A stretch of 64,000 bases of DNA from Galerina marginata (GCA_023014335.1 JAECYW010000016.1:682001-746000), one strand, 5' to 3'; shown: positions 1 to 13,400, numbered from the stretch's first letter. The notes: generated from the sequence alone by a model not told the origin. Program-made: numbers and translations.

Positions 1-4
1 TCAG

Positions 5-388
5 TTACATCACGATAGTGTTCTTACAATACGGCGGCCTTCTCTCTGTCCGCAACAGGCGCGTTTCTATTCTTAATTCCAATCCTCTTTGGGGACCTCG
101 TCGCAATCTCGTCGTTCCGATTGGAATGGTTGGCACCGCTCTCGTTGGGGTTGCCAATCTTTATGGACCTGGTTTGCAACGAGTCTTTGGGACCACGCCC
201 ATTCCGGGAAAATTCTGGGGTATTCCGTTTGGATTTGCGCTTGCAATTTTGATCGTGGACGAGACGAGGAAGTTGATCGTCAGGACATACCCTAAGGTAC
301 GCACTCAGCTGGTAACCTCCTTATGGCGTCCTCTGACCTATGTTATCTTGTCTTCTGACAGTCCATCATCGCAAAGATGGCTTGGTAA
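5..388 (+). CDS. P-type cation ATPase, C-terminal end (5' part outside window)
   Basis: This is the last membrane-spanning part of a P-type ATPase, an ion pump of the Na+/K+-ATPase-like type IIC group. The final long exon (about 5-296) encodes transmembrane helices and the signature PFGFALAILIVDETRKLIVR, followed by TYPK. A 65-bp intron (GT at 297, AG at 361) leads to a nine-codon last exon (362-388) ending SIIAKMAW-stop. The DETRKLIVRTYP...AKMAW ending is, from family knowledge, typical of fungal type IIC pumps. The exon start at 5 is inferred from the related copy at 30.3-31.05 kb, where an intron acceptor precedes the same codons. The family assignment is firm; the ion transported cannot be told from this fragment. 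Confidence 0.85.
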
Positions 389-1490
389 AAAGTCGCCTAC
401 GCTCGCCCCTCCAGATTCCTTTCTTCTTTTTTGAGACGTGTATCTCCCTGGAACTGCTAAGTTAATGTAAATGGATGGACGGATGGGTGGATAGCCGGCG
501 AGATCCTACCAATGGAACGCCTTGTATTGTGGATCACTTACGAAGATATATACATACATATGATCTTTATCTAATGGCCGTGCAATGGATATAAACTTCA
601 GCGGTCCAACAGGAAGCATGTCACTTTTTATAGAAGTTAAGCGCTTGACCTAAGTAGTCGGAGTGAGTCGATCTTATCTAATCTTGCTACTTGGCGCCTC
701 CGAAAATTTCTTTTCTTTCCTTCGTCTTCATTTATTAGACGCATGCAAGATTATGTATATAACTTTCTTGTTACGAGAGGAAATAATTTCTCCTGGGACC
801 CTTGATGACCCAAAATAAGGCAATAGTAAGTATACCTAACTTATACGGTCATATTCGTTCGCAATTTGGGATCCTCATGGCCAATCCTTGGCCTGTGCAT
901 CAGATGGAGATTCCTATTGTCCACTCAAGGGAAATCCTGAAAGAGGGCCGAAAGGGAGTACCAGAACTGTAATGTAATGACGAGTGACCTACAGCATGGT
1001 ATCAGCCTAAGCAAGCGAAGCAAAGAGGCATATGCTTCCGTTTAGGAAGCAACCTAGATGGAACTATGTCTCGCGAGACGACAGAAACTAGCTGCGGTGA
1101 AAAATTTATCGAGGACAGATGGCGTCGCTTGAACCCCAGATTTAGTAAGAAACTACCAAATGTGTTCTCCTTTCAAGACCAGTGTCAGGACACTGTGTTC
1201 AAACTGGTAAACTGAGTGCGTTTGGATTAGCCCCAAGTTGTTCAAGAGCATCCCGTGGATGATTCCTGATTACTCATTGGACGGCGCATACTTTTAATGA
1301 GACGAAGATATTCAAGAGACATTCAGTCGCAGTGGGTGGAAACTGAAATCGGTCAGAATGATGCGATGTCGGATTTCTGTACGATTTACATACCTTTAGT
1401 GAGATAAGACAACATGCTAAAAACTCGGAAACGTTGCGCACCTGCTTACTCGAGTATCCGCAACTATGAGGGAATGTCGGAACTATTCAT
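389..1490. other. Gene-free stretch; 3' flank of the ATPase, partly duplicated
   Basis: No coding region can be supported here. Bases 389-960 continue the similarity of the ATPase end and match, in inverted orientation, about 29,640-30,300. Bases 960-1490 show no recognised feature and act as the downstream flank of the gene ending at 1491. Confidence 0.6.
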
Positions 1491-2341
1491 TTAAATTCCA
1501 ATGACCGCCTTGAAAGCCTCGTAGCATTTCAAAATTTCGCTTCTCGAATCCAACGGCTTCATTCCTTCACTCCAGCGATGATTCGGTCGGGGCACAGTAG
1601 GATGATGCATCGCTACTCTTGTAGGCTGGGAAGGAAACAACCCATGACGTACGCTGTATTCGAGTTGGGTCGTCACGGGAATTTTATAAAAAGTCGGTGT
1701 TGTTCCCGTCATGATAATTCCCGGAATGAACTGGTTCAGGATATACATCAGCTAAAAGTGGCGCAACACGATAAATGTCCGACCTGTGCATCAAGTACCT
1801 TGAGGCCCGCTTCTGTTCGACGTCGATTATTATAGCCAAACACCCCAATGGCTCCTGCTATGAGTTGAGCCTGAGCGTCAATGGTTGCAATTTCACCCTG
1901 CCCAAAACGCTTGTCCTCCTGAACCAACAGGAAGATGTCATTTTGATCTCGATCTAGTAGACACACATCCATCGTAACATGCCTCCATTCCCCACAAATA
2001 AGGAAAGGGATGTCCTTGTGAGTACGAGCAATTCGATTGCGCCTGACATAACCAAGCGCTTTGAAAAGTTCCACGGCGAAATCAGCCACGGCAGAGTCCT
2101 CCGAAGAAGGAACCATCGCAAGGTCGAGCAAGTTGACGAGCTCCGCGTTTCTATCCGAAGCCATGTTCTGCGCATCTCGGACTTGTAAAACCTCCTGGTC
2201 GACGTGAGGTTGAGGTAAGTCCTTCAAGTTCGTTCCGAAAAAGGTGACGACGCTTTCGACGACAATGGTGATATTATAGGCGTCCAAATCTGCCGTGGTC
2301 CAGTCACTGCCATATTTTGCAGAGCGAATCAGGTTTGACAT
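1491..2341 (-). CDS. Orphan protein with PD-(D/E)XK-like motif, copy 1
   Basis: Two exons (2341-1784 and 1730-1491) encode 265 residues. The ATG at 2341 (MSNLIRS...) was chosen because the paralogue at 32,695 starts at the same codon. The centre reads GEWRHVTMDVCLLDRDQNDI followed by FLLVQEDKR. A strand with Asp, then a hydrophobic strand ending in Glu-x-Lys, then a helix with Gln (AQAQLIAGAI), is the arrangement of the PD-(D/E)XK nuclease fold. That match is my inference; no activity is known to me. The C-terminal exon (FIPGIIMTGTTPTFYKIPV... to EAFKAVIGI-stop) is conserved in the paralogue. The intron donor is GTCGGA, weaker than GTAGGA in the other copy, so splicing may be less efficient. 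No signal peptide or membrane segment is visible. Confidence 0.75.
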
Positions 2342-4437
2342 GACTGGTAGAACCTTTATTGTTGACAGATTGGCACGAATCGAGCACATAGGACCCAGTA
2401 CTTACCTGCTGTCGAATGTAGGGACTCTAAAACACAATCTGTCTTTTGATCGTGATTACATCAGCAAGTTCACCGAATTCGGAAATTCGACTTGCTTCGC
2501 GCAAAACTGAAAAAGGCCGCAGGTAGTTAGGCTCGAAACCAGCCGATCTGGGGGCGGAAAAATTTCGGGTGGCAAGATGGGATTATGACCAGTGTAAAAG
2601 TGAAGAGATATCTACGATGAGTGACATAAAAATGAGACAATGAATAAAGAACGAAATGGTGAGATATAAATCATAGAATGGGGAGGAGGCGAGTCAGGAA
2701 AGACTTATTTCCTGACAATATAATCGTGACGACCCATTAGAGAGAAATCGGAAAACGTGTCGAGGAGCTCGCCAACATAGTAGGTATCTCGACATCTATA
2801 CGCATATAATAAAAACAGTCAAAATAAGGATATTTGTTGAGACAGCGATACCTACAATCACTTATTCCATACCATGGCGCAAGAGGGTAATCCTAATTCA
2901 TTTTGAAAACTCTTGGCTCGTCTGGAAGATTTGGAGGTGCATATCCGAGGAGTGTTTAGGAATGGGTGTAAGTATTTGGTAAAAGAAAGCATAATAACTG
3001 AACATGCATACCTGGTGACGCAAAAGAGAAACGAAGCCCATCATTCTCCATATCCGCCGCCTGCATCTGTCGCGAAACGTGCTTGAAGATGAACACATCA
3101 CAGACCAGGACCAGATGGCGCTAAAGACTTTCCAAGTTGCAAACACATACTCAGCCGCACGTATGCTGACATTGTCAGTCTTCAGCATGAGACTCTGCAC
3201 GGGGCTATAGAAGCAAGGAAGTTCTGTACGAAGGCTGAGCATACGGATGGCTTGACGAAAATGATTTGGATCTATGCAAGCCATGAGCACGTCCAAGAAA
3301 AGGAAATAAATTCCCAATAAATATCATACACAATCAAGCAGCGTCAACCATAATCTCCGATGATGAACCCACAACCGTTGTCGGCCGTCTACCTTCCCTC
3401 CCTAGTCCTGCTGCACGCTCCGACTCCTCTATCGTATATGCTGGCTCTCGGAGCTGCTTACACCGTCGTTTGTGGACTTTACTCCGCCAGTGAGATTGTA
3501 GAGCAGCGTCGGTCTCGTAGTATCTAGCACAAAATTAGCCCTTGGAAGGTTCCGACGTCAAAGACCAGAAACTGACTTTGCGCATTCCACACAGTAATGT
3601 TGGGCGAGACCGGGCTTTTCGTAGTCGACAGCTTGAGCCTCTAGAGCTGCCCTGTTCTTTAATTCCATTTGATTAGCTGAATGAGCTATGATAACGGAAT
3701 TTGTGGGCTCACTTTCGGATCCAGGTCAATGAGTTGGATCTGATCTAAATCCCTCGTCCTAACCTAAAGGTCAAGTCAGAATAAGGTAGAGTAACACCTA
3801 TAGAAATTAGATACTTACTCTCGTTCTTGAGGCCCTGTGGACGTCTCTCCTTGCATTGTGGACTCGAGAGCGACGTAGGCGGCCCATTTCAAGATGGTGA
3901 ATGTGTGGAGGAAACCAAATCAGGTGCAATCAAAAAAAGAAAGTTGTTTGGATTGGAGGACCGTCGCCAAACATTGCGGGGCGCAAGTTGACTCAACACC
4001 ACCACTGTCTCGGGCCATCGTAATGAACAACCGAAACACTCGAAATCTTACTAAAGTGGATTTGTATCCCCTCAAAATGTTAGGAACGATTTTGCATGTT
4101 GTTACTCCTAGACTTTGGCGTTTTTCTCTATCTGTGCTGACTTGCTTGGCGTCATTCACGGTCTTTATTAGAATACAAAATTTCAGGCTATCGCTAAAAT
4201 GCTCCAACATTTCCCTTTTGATCCTATGACTTGCGATCGCTCAATTGTAATCGCGTCTAGTTCCGAAAGAACTCTGCGGGTCTGGTCTGCCGCGTACTTT
4301 ATCAAGTCAGCCATGGATAGTTTTCGTCCTCGTCCGACTCCGTCGTAAATCTCCACTATCTTGCCTGCTTTCTTCTCTTTCGGTCTTGGGACGCTTTCAT
4401 TTACTCCCGTTTTTGTTATCAAAGCCTGCGCAGCACC
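2342..4437. other. Gene-free stretch upstream of the C2H2 factor
   Basis: About 2.1 kb between two divergently transcribed genes. Short exon-like open stretches occur, for example 2898-3317 on the minus strand and around 3345-3510 on the plus strand (ISDDEPTTVVGRLPSLPS-type reading), but I could not join them into a gene. They may be remnants of a mobile or lineage-specific gene. The last few hundred bases should hold the promoter of the factor starting at 4438. Confidence 0.4.
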
Positions 4438-6354
4438 ATGGATGGTACTATTGCGCCTTCATTATACTCAACCACGACGCGATCTGGGACTAGCAACGCA
4501 TCTAAAGGCCCTGAGAAGCTGAATCTACCTACTTCCCAGTTACACGCCACGACCATATACCATAACGAGCCTTATGGTCCGGTGCTCCCCAAGGAATACA
4601 CTACTAAGCAATGGCCCCCGCTGGAACCGTACCAGTACCCTTTACCCGCCCTTGGCGATACTGAGTGCGACTTGGGCCCATCTTCTGAGGTGTTCGGCGC
4701 GTCGTTCGAGAACCACTCAGGGAGCTATATCTTCTCTGGCACTTCCGACGACCAGACTACCGACACGTTACCTGTCCAATCTCATGACGATATCGAATGG
4801 CAGATGTACCTGACGGAATCTCTGTCCACTCCCTTGGATTCTTCTTTTGAATTTGACCACAGTCCGCCAGTCCTTTGCTATCCGGAAGATCATTCATCCG
4901 TGCCCCCGGAAGGGTTGCCTTCGTCCACGAGCTCGCCTTTCCCGCCCAACACCCCCGATGTATTCAACACGCTAGGCTTTTTCGACATCGCTTTGCCTCT
5001 TGCGCCAAATCTCTCCTCAGGGCAAACTGCAGTCCCGAAACTCAGTCAAGGAAATTGTGCCCCTAGTGCATTATCCCAGCTGAAGGAAAGAACCCCAATG
5101 CACGACCAGACCATGACAATACCCAATGGAACGTACGCCTCGCTCATGGAACTCACTCCTCCCGTGTTCAACTTCGGCTCCGGTCGATTTTCGTCCTTCG
5201 AATCTCCGGCCAGCCCAGTTAAGACGATGACGTTACCCTCCTCAATTAACTCGACTCCTCACCGTGGTCGTTCTTCTACCCGTGCTTTACATTCTCCTCC
5301 GAGAGGACGTGGTCTTTCCGGTTGGGATAGCTCTAGTTTTCTTCAGGTGCCAACCCTGAAATCGCTTGCGACGCGCACCAAACGACGACGTTCCATCTCT
5401 ACATCGCCAAGCGCAACGAACAGACGGCCATATCCTCTTTCTTCCCTTTCGTCGACTGCCCATAGTGAAGCGACGGACTCTAGTCGAGGATCCAAAAGGT
5501 CGCGACTTTCTACCGCCTCCACACCGGGAAGTACAGCCCTGTTCGACTTCGAATCCGAAGACGATATCGGAAATCGGTCAGACGATGGCGACTCGGACGA
5601 CTACCTCCCTTCACGGTCTGCATCCCCAGAACCCTCCTACACCTTCCCGCTCGCAGGGTCCCATCGTCCAGTCTCAACCCCCTCTCACAGGAAGAAGTCC
5701 TCTAGACGGGGGAAGGGAAAAGCGAAAGGAAGCGCAGCTCTCGCACTCGCCGTCGTCACCCAGCTCGGCTCGAAGTCGCGCGCGGACAGTGAGCAACGCG
5801 ATTCGGACATGGAGGCTTTGGCGCTATACCAGGACGGGAACGCTAGGATCAGAAAGCGCAAGAACCACCCCATCCCGCTGCCGATCCCCGTGCCTAACCT
5901 CAATAAGAAAAGCCGTGGCCGTAAAGTCCCTTATGTCGCAGACCTCGACGGTGTGAGTCAGTCCGGGAGTGCAGCTTCTCCCGGTGTCAAGAAGGACGAG
6001 GAGCGATACGATGGCGAGAACGGATCAGAAGTTCTCTTACGACCGTCTGGCCGCCCTCAAAGAAAAACCTCCATGCCAGAGCCCGTCGTCGACGAGCTTT
6101 CCGGGAGCAGGACTTACGTTTGCGTCGTTAACGGATGTGGCAAGTGTTTCGTGCGAGGCGAGCATCTGAAGCGCCACGTTCGGAGTATCCACACCCATGA
6201 TAAACGTGAGTCGCCGTCCTCTAACACACTTACTCGTTGGTCGTTCTGACTTGTCTACGTCGCAGCCCATCCTTGTCCTTATGAGGGCTGCGATAAATCT
6301 TTCAGTCGACGCGACAATCTCGGACAGCACGTTCGTATCCATCTCCTGCCTTGA
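4438..6354 (+). CDS. C2H2 zinc-finger transcription factor (two C-terminal fingers)
   Basis: Two exons (4438-6205, 6266-6354) give 618 residues. Most of the protein is a low-complexity Ser/Pro/Thr-rich region with acidic stretches (for example around residues 370-390) and basic clusters such as TKRRR and RKKSSRRGKGKAKG, which could be nuclear localisation signals. The two fingers lie at the extreme C-terminus. Finger 1 (about residues 560-585) is CVVNGC then HLKRHVRSIH (C-x4-C-x12-H-x4-H). Finger 2 is CPYEGC then NLGQHVRIH (C-x4-C-x12-H-x3-H), followed by LLP-stop. The 60-bp intron falls between the fingers in phase 1 and joins K589 to PHPCPYEGC, so reading through it would lose finger 2. The arrangement resembles Msn2/Com2-type fungal regulators; targets are unknown. 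ACCATGG surrounds the start codon. Confidence 0.88.
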
Positions 6355-6765
6355 ACTTTGTGATCCGATATCATTATTTAGATTATTCTCTTTCGTATAC
6401 TACGCTGTCTTCGTGAAGTTAATGTTTTTGCTATCTGTCGTTCCTCACTTCATTCATAGTCATAATTTAGTCTACTTTAATTGCTTTGATAGTTGCTCTG
6501 CTGTCTTTCTTTGCTATCGAATATGTTCTTCTGGTGCACTTAGGCATAAAATGAAAGCTTTATGTCTGCGTCCCTGGAACGGTTCTCCCGAGAGAGATGT
6601 CACTGGTATTATTACAATGCGATATGGAAGTGACTCTACAAACTACATTGAATTACGGAGAGAGAGGTTAAAATACCAAAATACCAAAAATACAACCCCA
6701 GGAAGGAGCCATCCAAAAAAGCGTGCATCACAAAAAAAAAGGTGTATGCCAAAATCACCATCCAA
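6355..6765. other. Convergent intergenic region
   Basis: About 410 bp between the 3' ends of the C2H2 factor and calpain gene A. It is AT-rich, with A-rich tracts near 6,670-6,740, and should hold both 3' UTRs. No gene seen. Confidence 0.6.
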
Positions 6766-9700
6766 CTAATACACCACAGGACCAGCACCCGGCGGCGGCG
6801 TACCCAAAGGCGCCTTCAACCTCCCCGTAATAACAGTCGGAGCCGTCCTTTTCGTATACACCTTCAACCCAACCACAACCGAGTTATCGTCCTCCAACAC
6901 ATCACTCGGGAGGGGCATCCTCGGCATCGGCAACAGCGGAGGCGGCGTCACCGGACGGCCCAAGTCGAGCGGTGGAGGCGGCAGCATCAACGGGTCGTAG
7001 GGCACGTACATAGGCGAACCGGGCGAGCGAGGGAGAGGAGGCGGCGGGGAAGGAGGCGGCATGCCCGCCCAGCCAGGCTCCATCTCTGGACGGCCGTTGC
7101 GGAATCCGTTCGTTAGAGGCGGGTGGCCTGCTGAGATGTTGTTGATACCCTGGCCATGGGACCGCGGTGCAGCGCCTCCGTTTCCGTTAACGCCCCGACT
7201 GAGCGGGTCGTCTTCCTGCCTGCCGTTCTTCGTGACTACAGTCGTTGTCGTGGTTGTAGTGGTTACAGTGACGCTTTCGCCTGGCTTGACGCCGCCTGCA
7301 TATGTCTTGATAGCGTCGATGGTGGTTTTGTCTGCCTTGACTTGTTCGCCTGCCAGAAGGGTCGAGGTGGGTGTGACGAAGAGCTGTGAACTATGTACGG
7401 GTGAGAAGGGTTCAATTAGTATCAGGTTGTGTTTGCTGGGTTCGTTCGGGAACTGACTTGGGTTTATAATCTATCAGATCAGGTTAAACATGTCAGAAAG
7501 TTGGTGGATGGAGAAGAAATATATAAAAACGAACTGGATGCGATCGACTGCCCTTTCGCTCGCTCTGTCATAATCCGCGTGAGCTTCCGCCTATCCCACC
7601 CATTAGCCAGGCCATTCTTAAAATAATCCTTGCAAAACACCATCAGAAAAACACATCATACGCCCAAAAAAAAAAAACAGCCTACTTTATCCCGAACAGG
7701 CGCCGCATCAAGCCTCGCCTAGAATACCAAACCCCCCAAAAAAAGCATCAGAATCAGCAAAAAAAAACCAGGAACTCAAACGCGAAGACGAGACGCACAA
7801 GAACAACATAATCCCCCGGCTCCAGCTCAAGCTCAACACTAACACCCCTCGTATAAAAGAACGAATAAGACGACTCCGCTAACGGCTCCGTCTCCCCCGC
7901 CTTAGCTAGTATGAAGTCAAGGTTCCAGATACACGGTCCTTGGATGTCTTTGAAATAGCGCATGTCGTATTTTGTGAGGACGATGATGACTGGGGAGGGT
8001 GCTGAGAGGGAGAAGGTAACTGATCATGAGGGGTGGGCAGTCAGAAAGGGTGCAAGTCGAGATGGAGATGAAGATGAGCGGCTTACAACTAATGTCGCCG
8101 AATGAGAACGCCTTGACGGATGGGAAGGGGAGAGATACGTGGAGCCATTGCGAGGACATCACCCATGATTCATCAAATATGATCGTCCGTTGAATCTCTT
8201 GCCAGATATTCAAAAAGTCTTTATCTACAAAGAAAAAAAAACCATCAACAATCGCTCAAAAACAACACCACACCCCAACAAAACTCACATTCCATCACAA
8301 ACTGCCCACTATCCCCAAACTTATGCCCCAGCTCCGGCAGAACATCCAACCACTCCTTACTCCATTCCTTCGACCCATCCGCCCACGCGCCCTCCCACCC
8401 CGCCTCGCCCCACGGGTCTCTTAACACCACGAACCTCTTCCCCCGTATCTCGACGGCTTTGACGACTGAATGGGAGAGGTTCCCGACGAGCCCGTCGACG
8501 GTGGCGTTTTTCACGCCGCTCCGGTTGCCGGTGAGGGTTTTGAACCAGCACCCGAAGAGACGGTCGTGGTTGGCTTTGAGCAGCTCGGAGTGCCAGAATT
8601 GGTCGGGGTCGAGGATGTCCTGTGGGATGGATGGGTGGGATGTCAGATTAGGTGGGAGGTGAGGTATAGGATACCGACTTTGCTGAGAATGAGATTAGAT
8701 ACGCCACTAAATTAAATTAAAACACGAGTTAATTAATGTTAAACCGGATCTCAAAAAAGTCGAAAACACACACCCAGTCATATCCTCAACGGCATCACAA
8801 GTCCTCCCATACATCACCGACGCGTAATCTCCATGCAACTTCGCATACGCTTTCTCCACAAGCGGGACCCACGTCTCTCCATCTGTAGTGGGACGCGCGA
8901 AATAGAGCGAGTCGGAGCCTTTCCGGGCGGTTGCGTTGTATTTGTCTTTTTCGAAGTGGTATAGCTCTTTTTCGCCTGCTGAGAGCTGCTCGTATTTTGG
9001 GACGCGGGTGAATAGAAGGCTGTGGGTTGATTGGTTTGGATTGAATCAGGTGGTGTGGTTGAGAGGGTGAGGTGACTGAAGCTTACTCGTCGATGATGAT
9101 TGGAACCCAGTAACAATCCCGATAGAACAAGAACCCGTACACCCCAACTTCCTCATCCCGCTGTCATCAGGTCAGGTTCAGCATACAAGTAAAGCGCAAC
9201 ACCCAACCCAAAACAACCAAACAAAAACTCACTGCAACACAAAGATTCTGGATCAACCGCTCAACAGACGTCATCGAAGACAACGCAGACACAAGGTAAC
9301 AATCCTCCACCGCTCCTTGCACGATCTCGGCGGATTTAGGCGTGCCGGTGTAGAACACGGGTTTGGCGAAGATCTCTGGGACGCGCCGGACGTCAGAGGT
9401 GAGAAAGATGTTGTTGTCGCCGAGGTTGTGCAGGCAGCGATTGGAATCGTTTTCCAGGTCAAACTCTACATCTCTAGGATGAGAAGCCGTTCAGCAACAG
9501 ACATGATCCTAGGCAAAGAAACTATTCTCACCGGTATTTCCTGTTTTTGGCTCTACACTGTCTTGCGATGCGTTCGACTGTGGCTTTGCACTCGTCATAA
9601 GCCTGCTTCATGCCATCCGTGATCGATACCCCAAGCTGTTGCTGGGCATAGGAAATCATATTGGACGTGCTTTTCGTGCTTTTCTCTGGAGGGTTGGGAG

Positions 9701-9845
9701 GTGGTGGGGGTGCTGCTGCACCGTTGACGTGACGAACATGCAGAGGCGGTGGTGGTGGTGGTGGGTGGTGTGGGTATTGGGTATACTGGTGATGACGATG
9801 CTCGCGGTCGCGGCTCCGCGATCGGCGAGAAGAGACCACTGACAT
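6766..9845 (-). CDS. Calpain-like protein A with degenerate catalytic triad
   Basis: Multi-exon member of the calpain (C2 peptidase) family, third in a minus-strand tandem of three. Exon 1 (from ATG 9845, MSVVSSRRSRSRDREHRH) holds a poly-Pro run and ends CRAKNRKYR. The protease core follows: DVEFDLENDSNRCL, then the Cys box EIVQGAVEDCYLVSALSSM (Cys codon 9299-9301), IIIDE, LVEKAYAKLHGDY, then the regions that normally carry His and Asn. The His box, GNHAYSV in gene C, reads GNLSHSV here (codons near 8470-8481), so Leu replaces the catalytic His. The Asn box RNPWG reads RDPWG (codon 8416-8418). A C2-like domain follows (FSFGDIS, MRYFKDIQGP), then a poly-Thr stretch, a Pro-rich tail and the shared end motif GLKVYTKRTAPTVITGRL. 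Exons are open and splice signals look intact, so this is probably an expressed pseudoprotease rather than a dead gene. Exact intron borders were not all resolved. Confidence 0.82.
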
Positions 9846-10467
9846 CTGTCTGCCTGGGTGCACAGAAGTTTCAAGGTAGTTTGCCTTTTTGCAGGTGGAG
9901 TCGCTGGACGTTAGTTATACCCTGAAATGGTTGAGAAAGGCGCTCGGCGCACAGGTAAGAACTCGCGATGAGCGGACCTTTCGTGACTCCTCCTAATACC
10001 TCTACAAGGATGGGGGGAGATAAGAGGCTCGCAAGCGCCAGAGGTTACCGCCACTGGCAACTGTCCATGTCAGGTGAAATGACAGAACCTTCTCACCGCC
10101 CCAGGTGTCGCAGTCGTCCGGCTCCTTTTTGCATGCCATGTTGGAGTTGTTGGGACTCGTGTTGTCGGTTGAGCTTCTGCTGCCTGGGAAGGTTGTTCCC
10201 TTTACAGCCATGCTGGGCCCAGGCACTGGAATCTCCGCACGCCGGGGAATGCCGAAATTCATTAGCGCCCGTGCTCCGATGACCTCGGGAAATAGCCAAT
10301 GAAATAGTCCGTCCACCTCGTGGTGTGGATCCCGCTCCCTCACTAGAGAAAAAAGTATCGTTGTAGTTGTCAGTTGGTTAAATACTTTTTCCCAGCATTG
10401 ATGTTACAGTAATATTAGTTATTATACAGATCATCATAAGCGCATTAACCGGCGTCACCGCATCGAG
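9846..10467. other. Intergenic between calpain genes A and B
   Basis: About 620 bp with the promoter of gene A and the 3' flank of gene B. A minus-strand open frame at 10,002-10,343 has no recognisable domain and no splice partner; I do not call it. Confidence 0.5.
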
Positions 10468-13400
10468 TCAATCAGATTCAGAGTCTCTCAATCGTCCAGT
10501 CACGACCACCACCGCTTCCTTCTTCGTATACACCCTCAACCCGAGGAACACTGGGCTCTGATCCTCGTCGTCGAAACTGACAGGAGGCCCTTTTGTGCCA
10601 GTGGCTTCTGTTTCGGGAGCGGACGACTCTGCTGTGGTTTCAGGAGGCGCATCACCTCCTTCCCTAAAGCAAGAGTCCCCTGGCGGGATTTGATGGTCAT
10701 CGTTCACGGAATACAGCTGGATAACAGGTGGCGAGGAGGAGGACATTACAGCTGGTATTTCTGAGGCAGCAGCTTTCGTCGATGAGGACCCGGAACTTGA
10801 GGTCTTTTTCTCAACAACAGTAACGACAGTCGTCGTCGTAGTTGTTGTGGTCGTCGAAACTTTGGTCCCATCCAAGTCACCCGAGTCTACCTCTTTATTA
10901 CGCACCGAATCGTCTTTCGGCTTCTTGCTCTCCAACTCTTTTTCGAGGACGTGATTCAGCGTCGTAGGGATGAACTTCTTCCTGTCCCTGATAGGCCATT
11001 AGCTCTAACTACCAATTATCGTAAGCGAGTTTTATTTACCCAATATCATAATCTGAGAGTACAATCAATATTAAGCCTGGCACGATAGGAAAGGAACTCA
11101 CTGGTCGCAAGCGACCTGGACTCAGTTCTTTGAGCCAAGATACGAGACAGCTTGCGGTAATTCCACAGCTTTTCGCCTTCGTCAAAATATCCCTAATAGA
11201 AAGTAAATCTAAAAACCACTAAGAGGGTAAGAAAAACGCGTACCGACGAGTTGCTCGTCACCCGATCAATCCTCGGCTATCCAAAAAAAAATTCCACTCA
11301 ACCCAAATCCCCACTCCAAAAAAAAAAAATAATAACCAAAAAACACTCACATAGACAGCATACTCCCCGGCCTCAAGCTCGACCTCACAAGTCACACTCC
11401 GCTGACAAAACGGGCCTGCGTACGATTCGCCTCTACATTCCGTCTCCCCTCTCTTGTACACCACGAACTCGAGGTTGGGAGTGGCGATCCCGTCGAGATA
11501 TTTGAAGTACCGGTCGTCGAGCTGGGAGAGGACGAGGAGGGTTGTTGAGGGCTCGGGAAGGGTGAAATAGACTGCATAGAAAGAAGATAGATCAGTATAT
11601 TCAATTCAACTCACAGGACGAGAGGAAGAGGAAGGGACGTACAAATGACATCTCCATACGTCCATGCATGATCAATTGGTTTTGACGGGACACATATCCA
11701 ATGCGAGGACATAATCCAGTTCCTATCAAATATCGTCGTTCGCTGGATAAGCGTCCACGTTTCCATGAAGTCCGAATCTTCCCCACCCAAAAAAAAAAAA
11801 AGTTGAGCTTCAGATTAAAAAAACTCATTACCACCAAACAAAACCTACATTCCATCACAAACTCCCCATCATCCCCCATCCCATGATCCAACTCCCTAAG
11901 CACCTCAAGCCACTCCCCAGTCCACTCCTTCGACCCATCACTCCACGGCCCCGTCCACTCCGACTTGCCCCACGGGTTCCGCAGCACGATGAACCGCTTC
12001 CCGCGACATTCTTTGACGCGCAGGATGGAGTAGGCGTGTGCGCCGAAGAGTCCTTGTACTGTGGCGGAGGGGTTCTCGGAGCGAGCTTGGTCGAGTCCTG
12101 GGAAGGAGACGCCGAAGAGCCGGGTTTGGGAGTTTGCTTGGAGGAGTTCTTCGGTCCAGAAGCGGTCGTGGTCGAGGATGTCCTGTTCATCGAAACGGTC
12201 GGGTGAGTTTCCAGCTGCGTATATTTGAGATTGGCCCTTACTGATGTATTAAACATCACCGAAACGCCACTAGAAAATATAAATAACATCCAAGGTCAAC
12301 GTCGAAAAAGCAAATCAAATCAAAGCTCAAACCACTGACCCAGTAAGATCCTCGATCCCCTCCGACATCCTCCCCCCAGTCAACGACAAATAGTCGCCGT
12401 GTAATTTCGCATAAGCCTTCTCGATCAACGGCACCCACGTCTCTTCGGCCTCACCAGATTTCGCAAAGTGTAAGCCTTTGCCCCCTTTTCTGGCTATGCT
12501 GTTGTAGAGGTCTTTGTCGTCGTGGTAGAGGTCCTGTTCTTCTTTTTTGAGTTCTTCGAATTTTGGGAGGGTCCAGAACAGTTGACTGCCGAATCCCGAT
12601 GTGAAGGCTGAGTTAGAGCCATGCAAGCTTGGTTAATTAACGAGGTACGTACTCGTCGATGATGACGTCCACCCAACGGCCGTTCCTGAAAAATATAAAT
12701 CCATAGACGCCGACTTCCTCGTTACGCTATCAACCAAAAGGTAAGGTATCACTTTACATTTGCAGAAAGAAAAAAAAGACCTACAGCTATACACAGCTTC
12801 TCAACCAACCCATGCGCAGTCGACATGGTCGAAAGCGCAGATAAGAACCAGCAATCCCCCAACGCTCCTTGGATGATATCGTTTGACCCCGGCTTGTCCG
12901 CGAAGAACTTTGGACTTTCGAAGATCTCCGAGACGCGTCTTACGTCTGGAGCTGCTTTGCTCCCGTCGGAGTATAACCCGTACTGGCACGCTGAGGAGTC
13001 GTTCTCGAGATCGAACTCGATGTCCCTAAGATGCGTCATAGGAACATTGGAACGTTGCAGAGACGAACTTGACAACTCAGAGCAGACAGCCTCACCTGAA
13101 CTTCCTATTCCCCGCCCGACATTCCTTCGCAATCCGTTCTACTTTCTCCTTGCAGTGCTTCAGAGCCAGCTCGAGCTCATCTGTCACGAGCAGCCCTATC
13201 TGATCCTTGGGGGCTTTTGGAGAGCGTGAAGAGTCCGTTGAGCTGTAAGGCCCTCCTGGTTGCACCTCGTCCTTCAAGTTTGGCGTATTCGTGTCGTCAA
13301 CTTTCGCGCGCGTATCTTCGGTGTTCATATCAAAATCAAAAAAATAGTCGGTAGCCTGAGACGTAGCGTTCGGTTCGGTCGGCGCAGGCAGAGGTTTTCC

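Noticed and set aside
2898..3317. 139-residue minus-strand frame
   Set aside because: Cys/Trp-rich low-information sequence without domain, promoter or splice partners.
10002..10343. 113-residue minus-strand frame between calpains A and B
   Set aside because: No homology to the calpain exons, and no domain.
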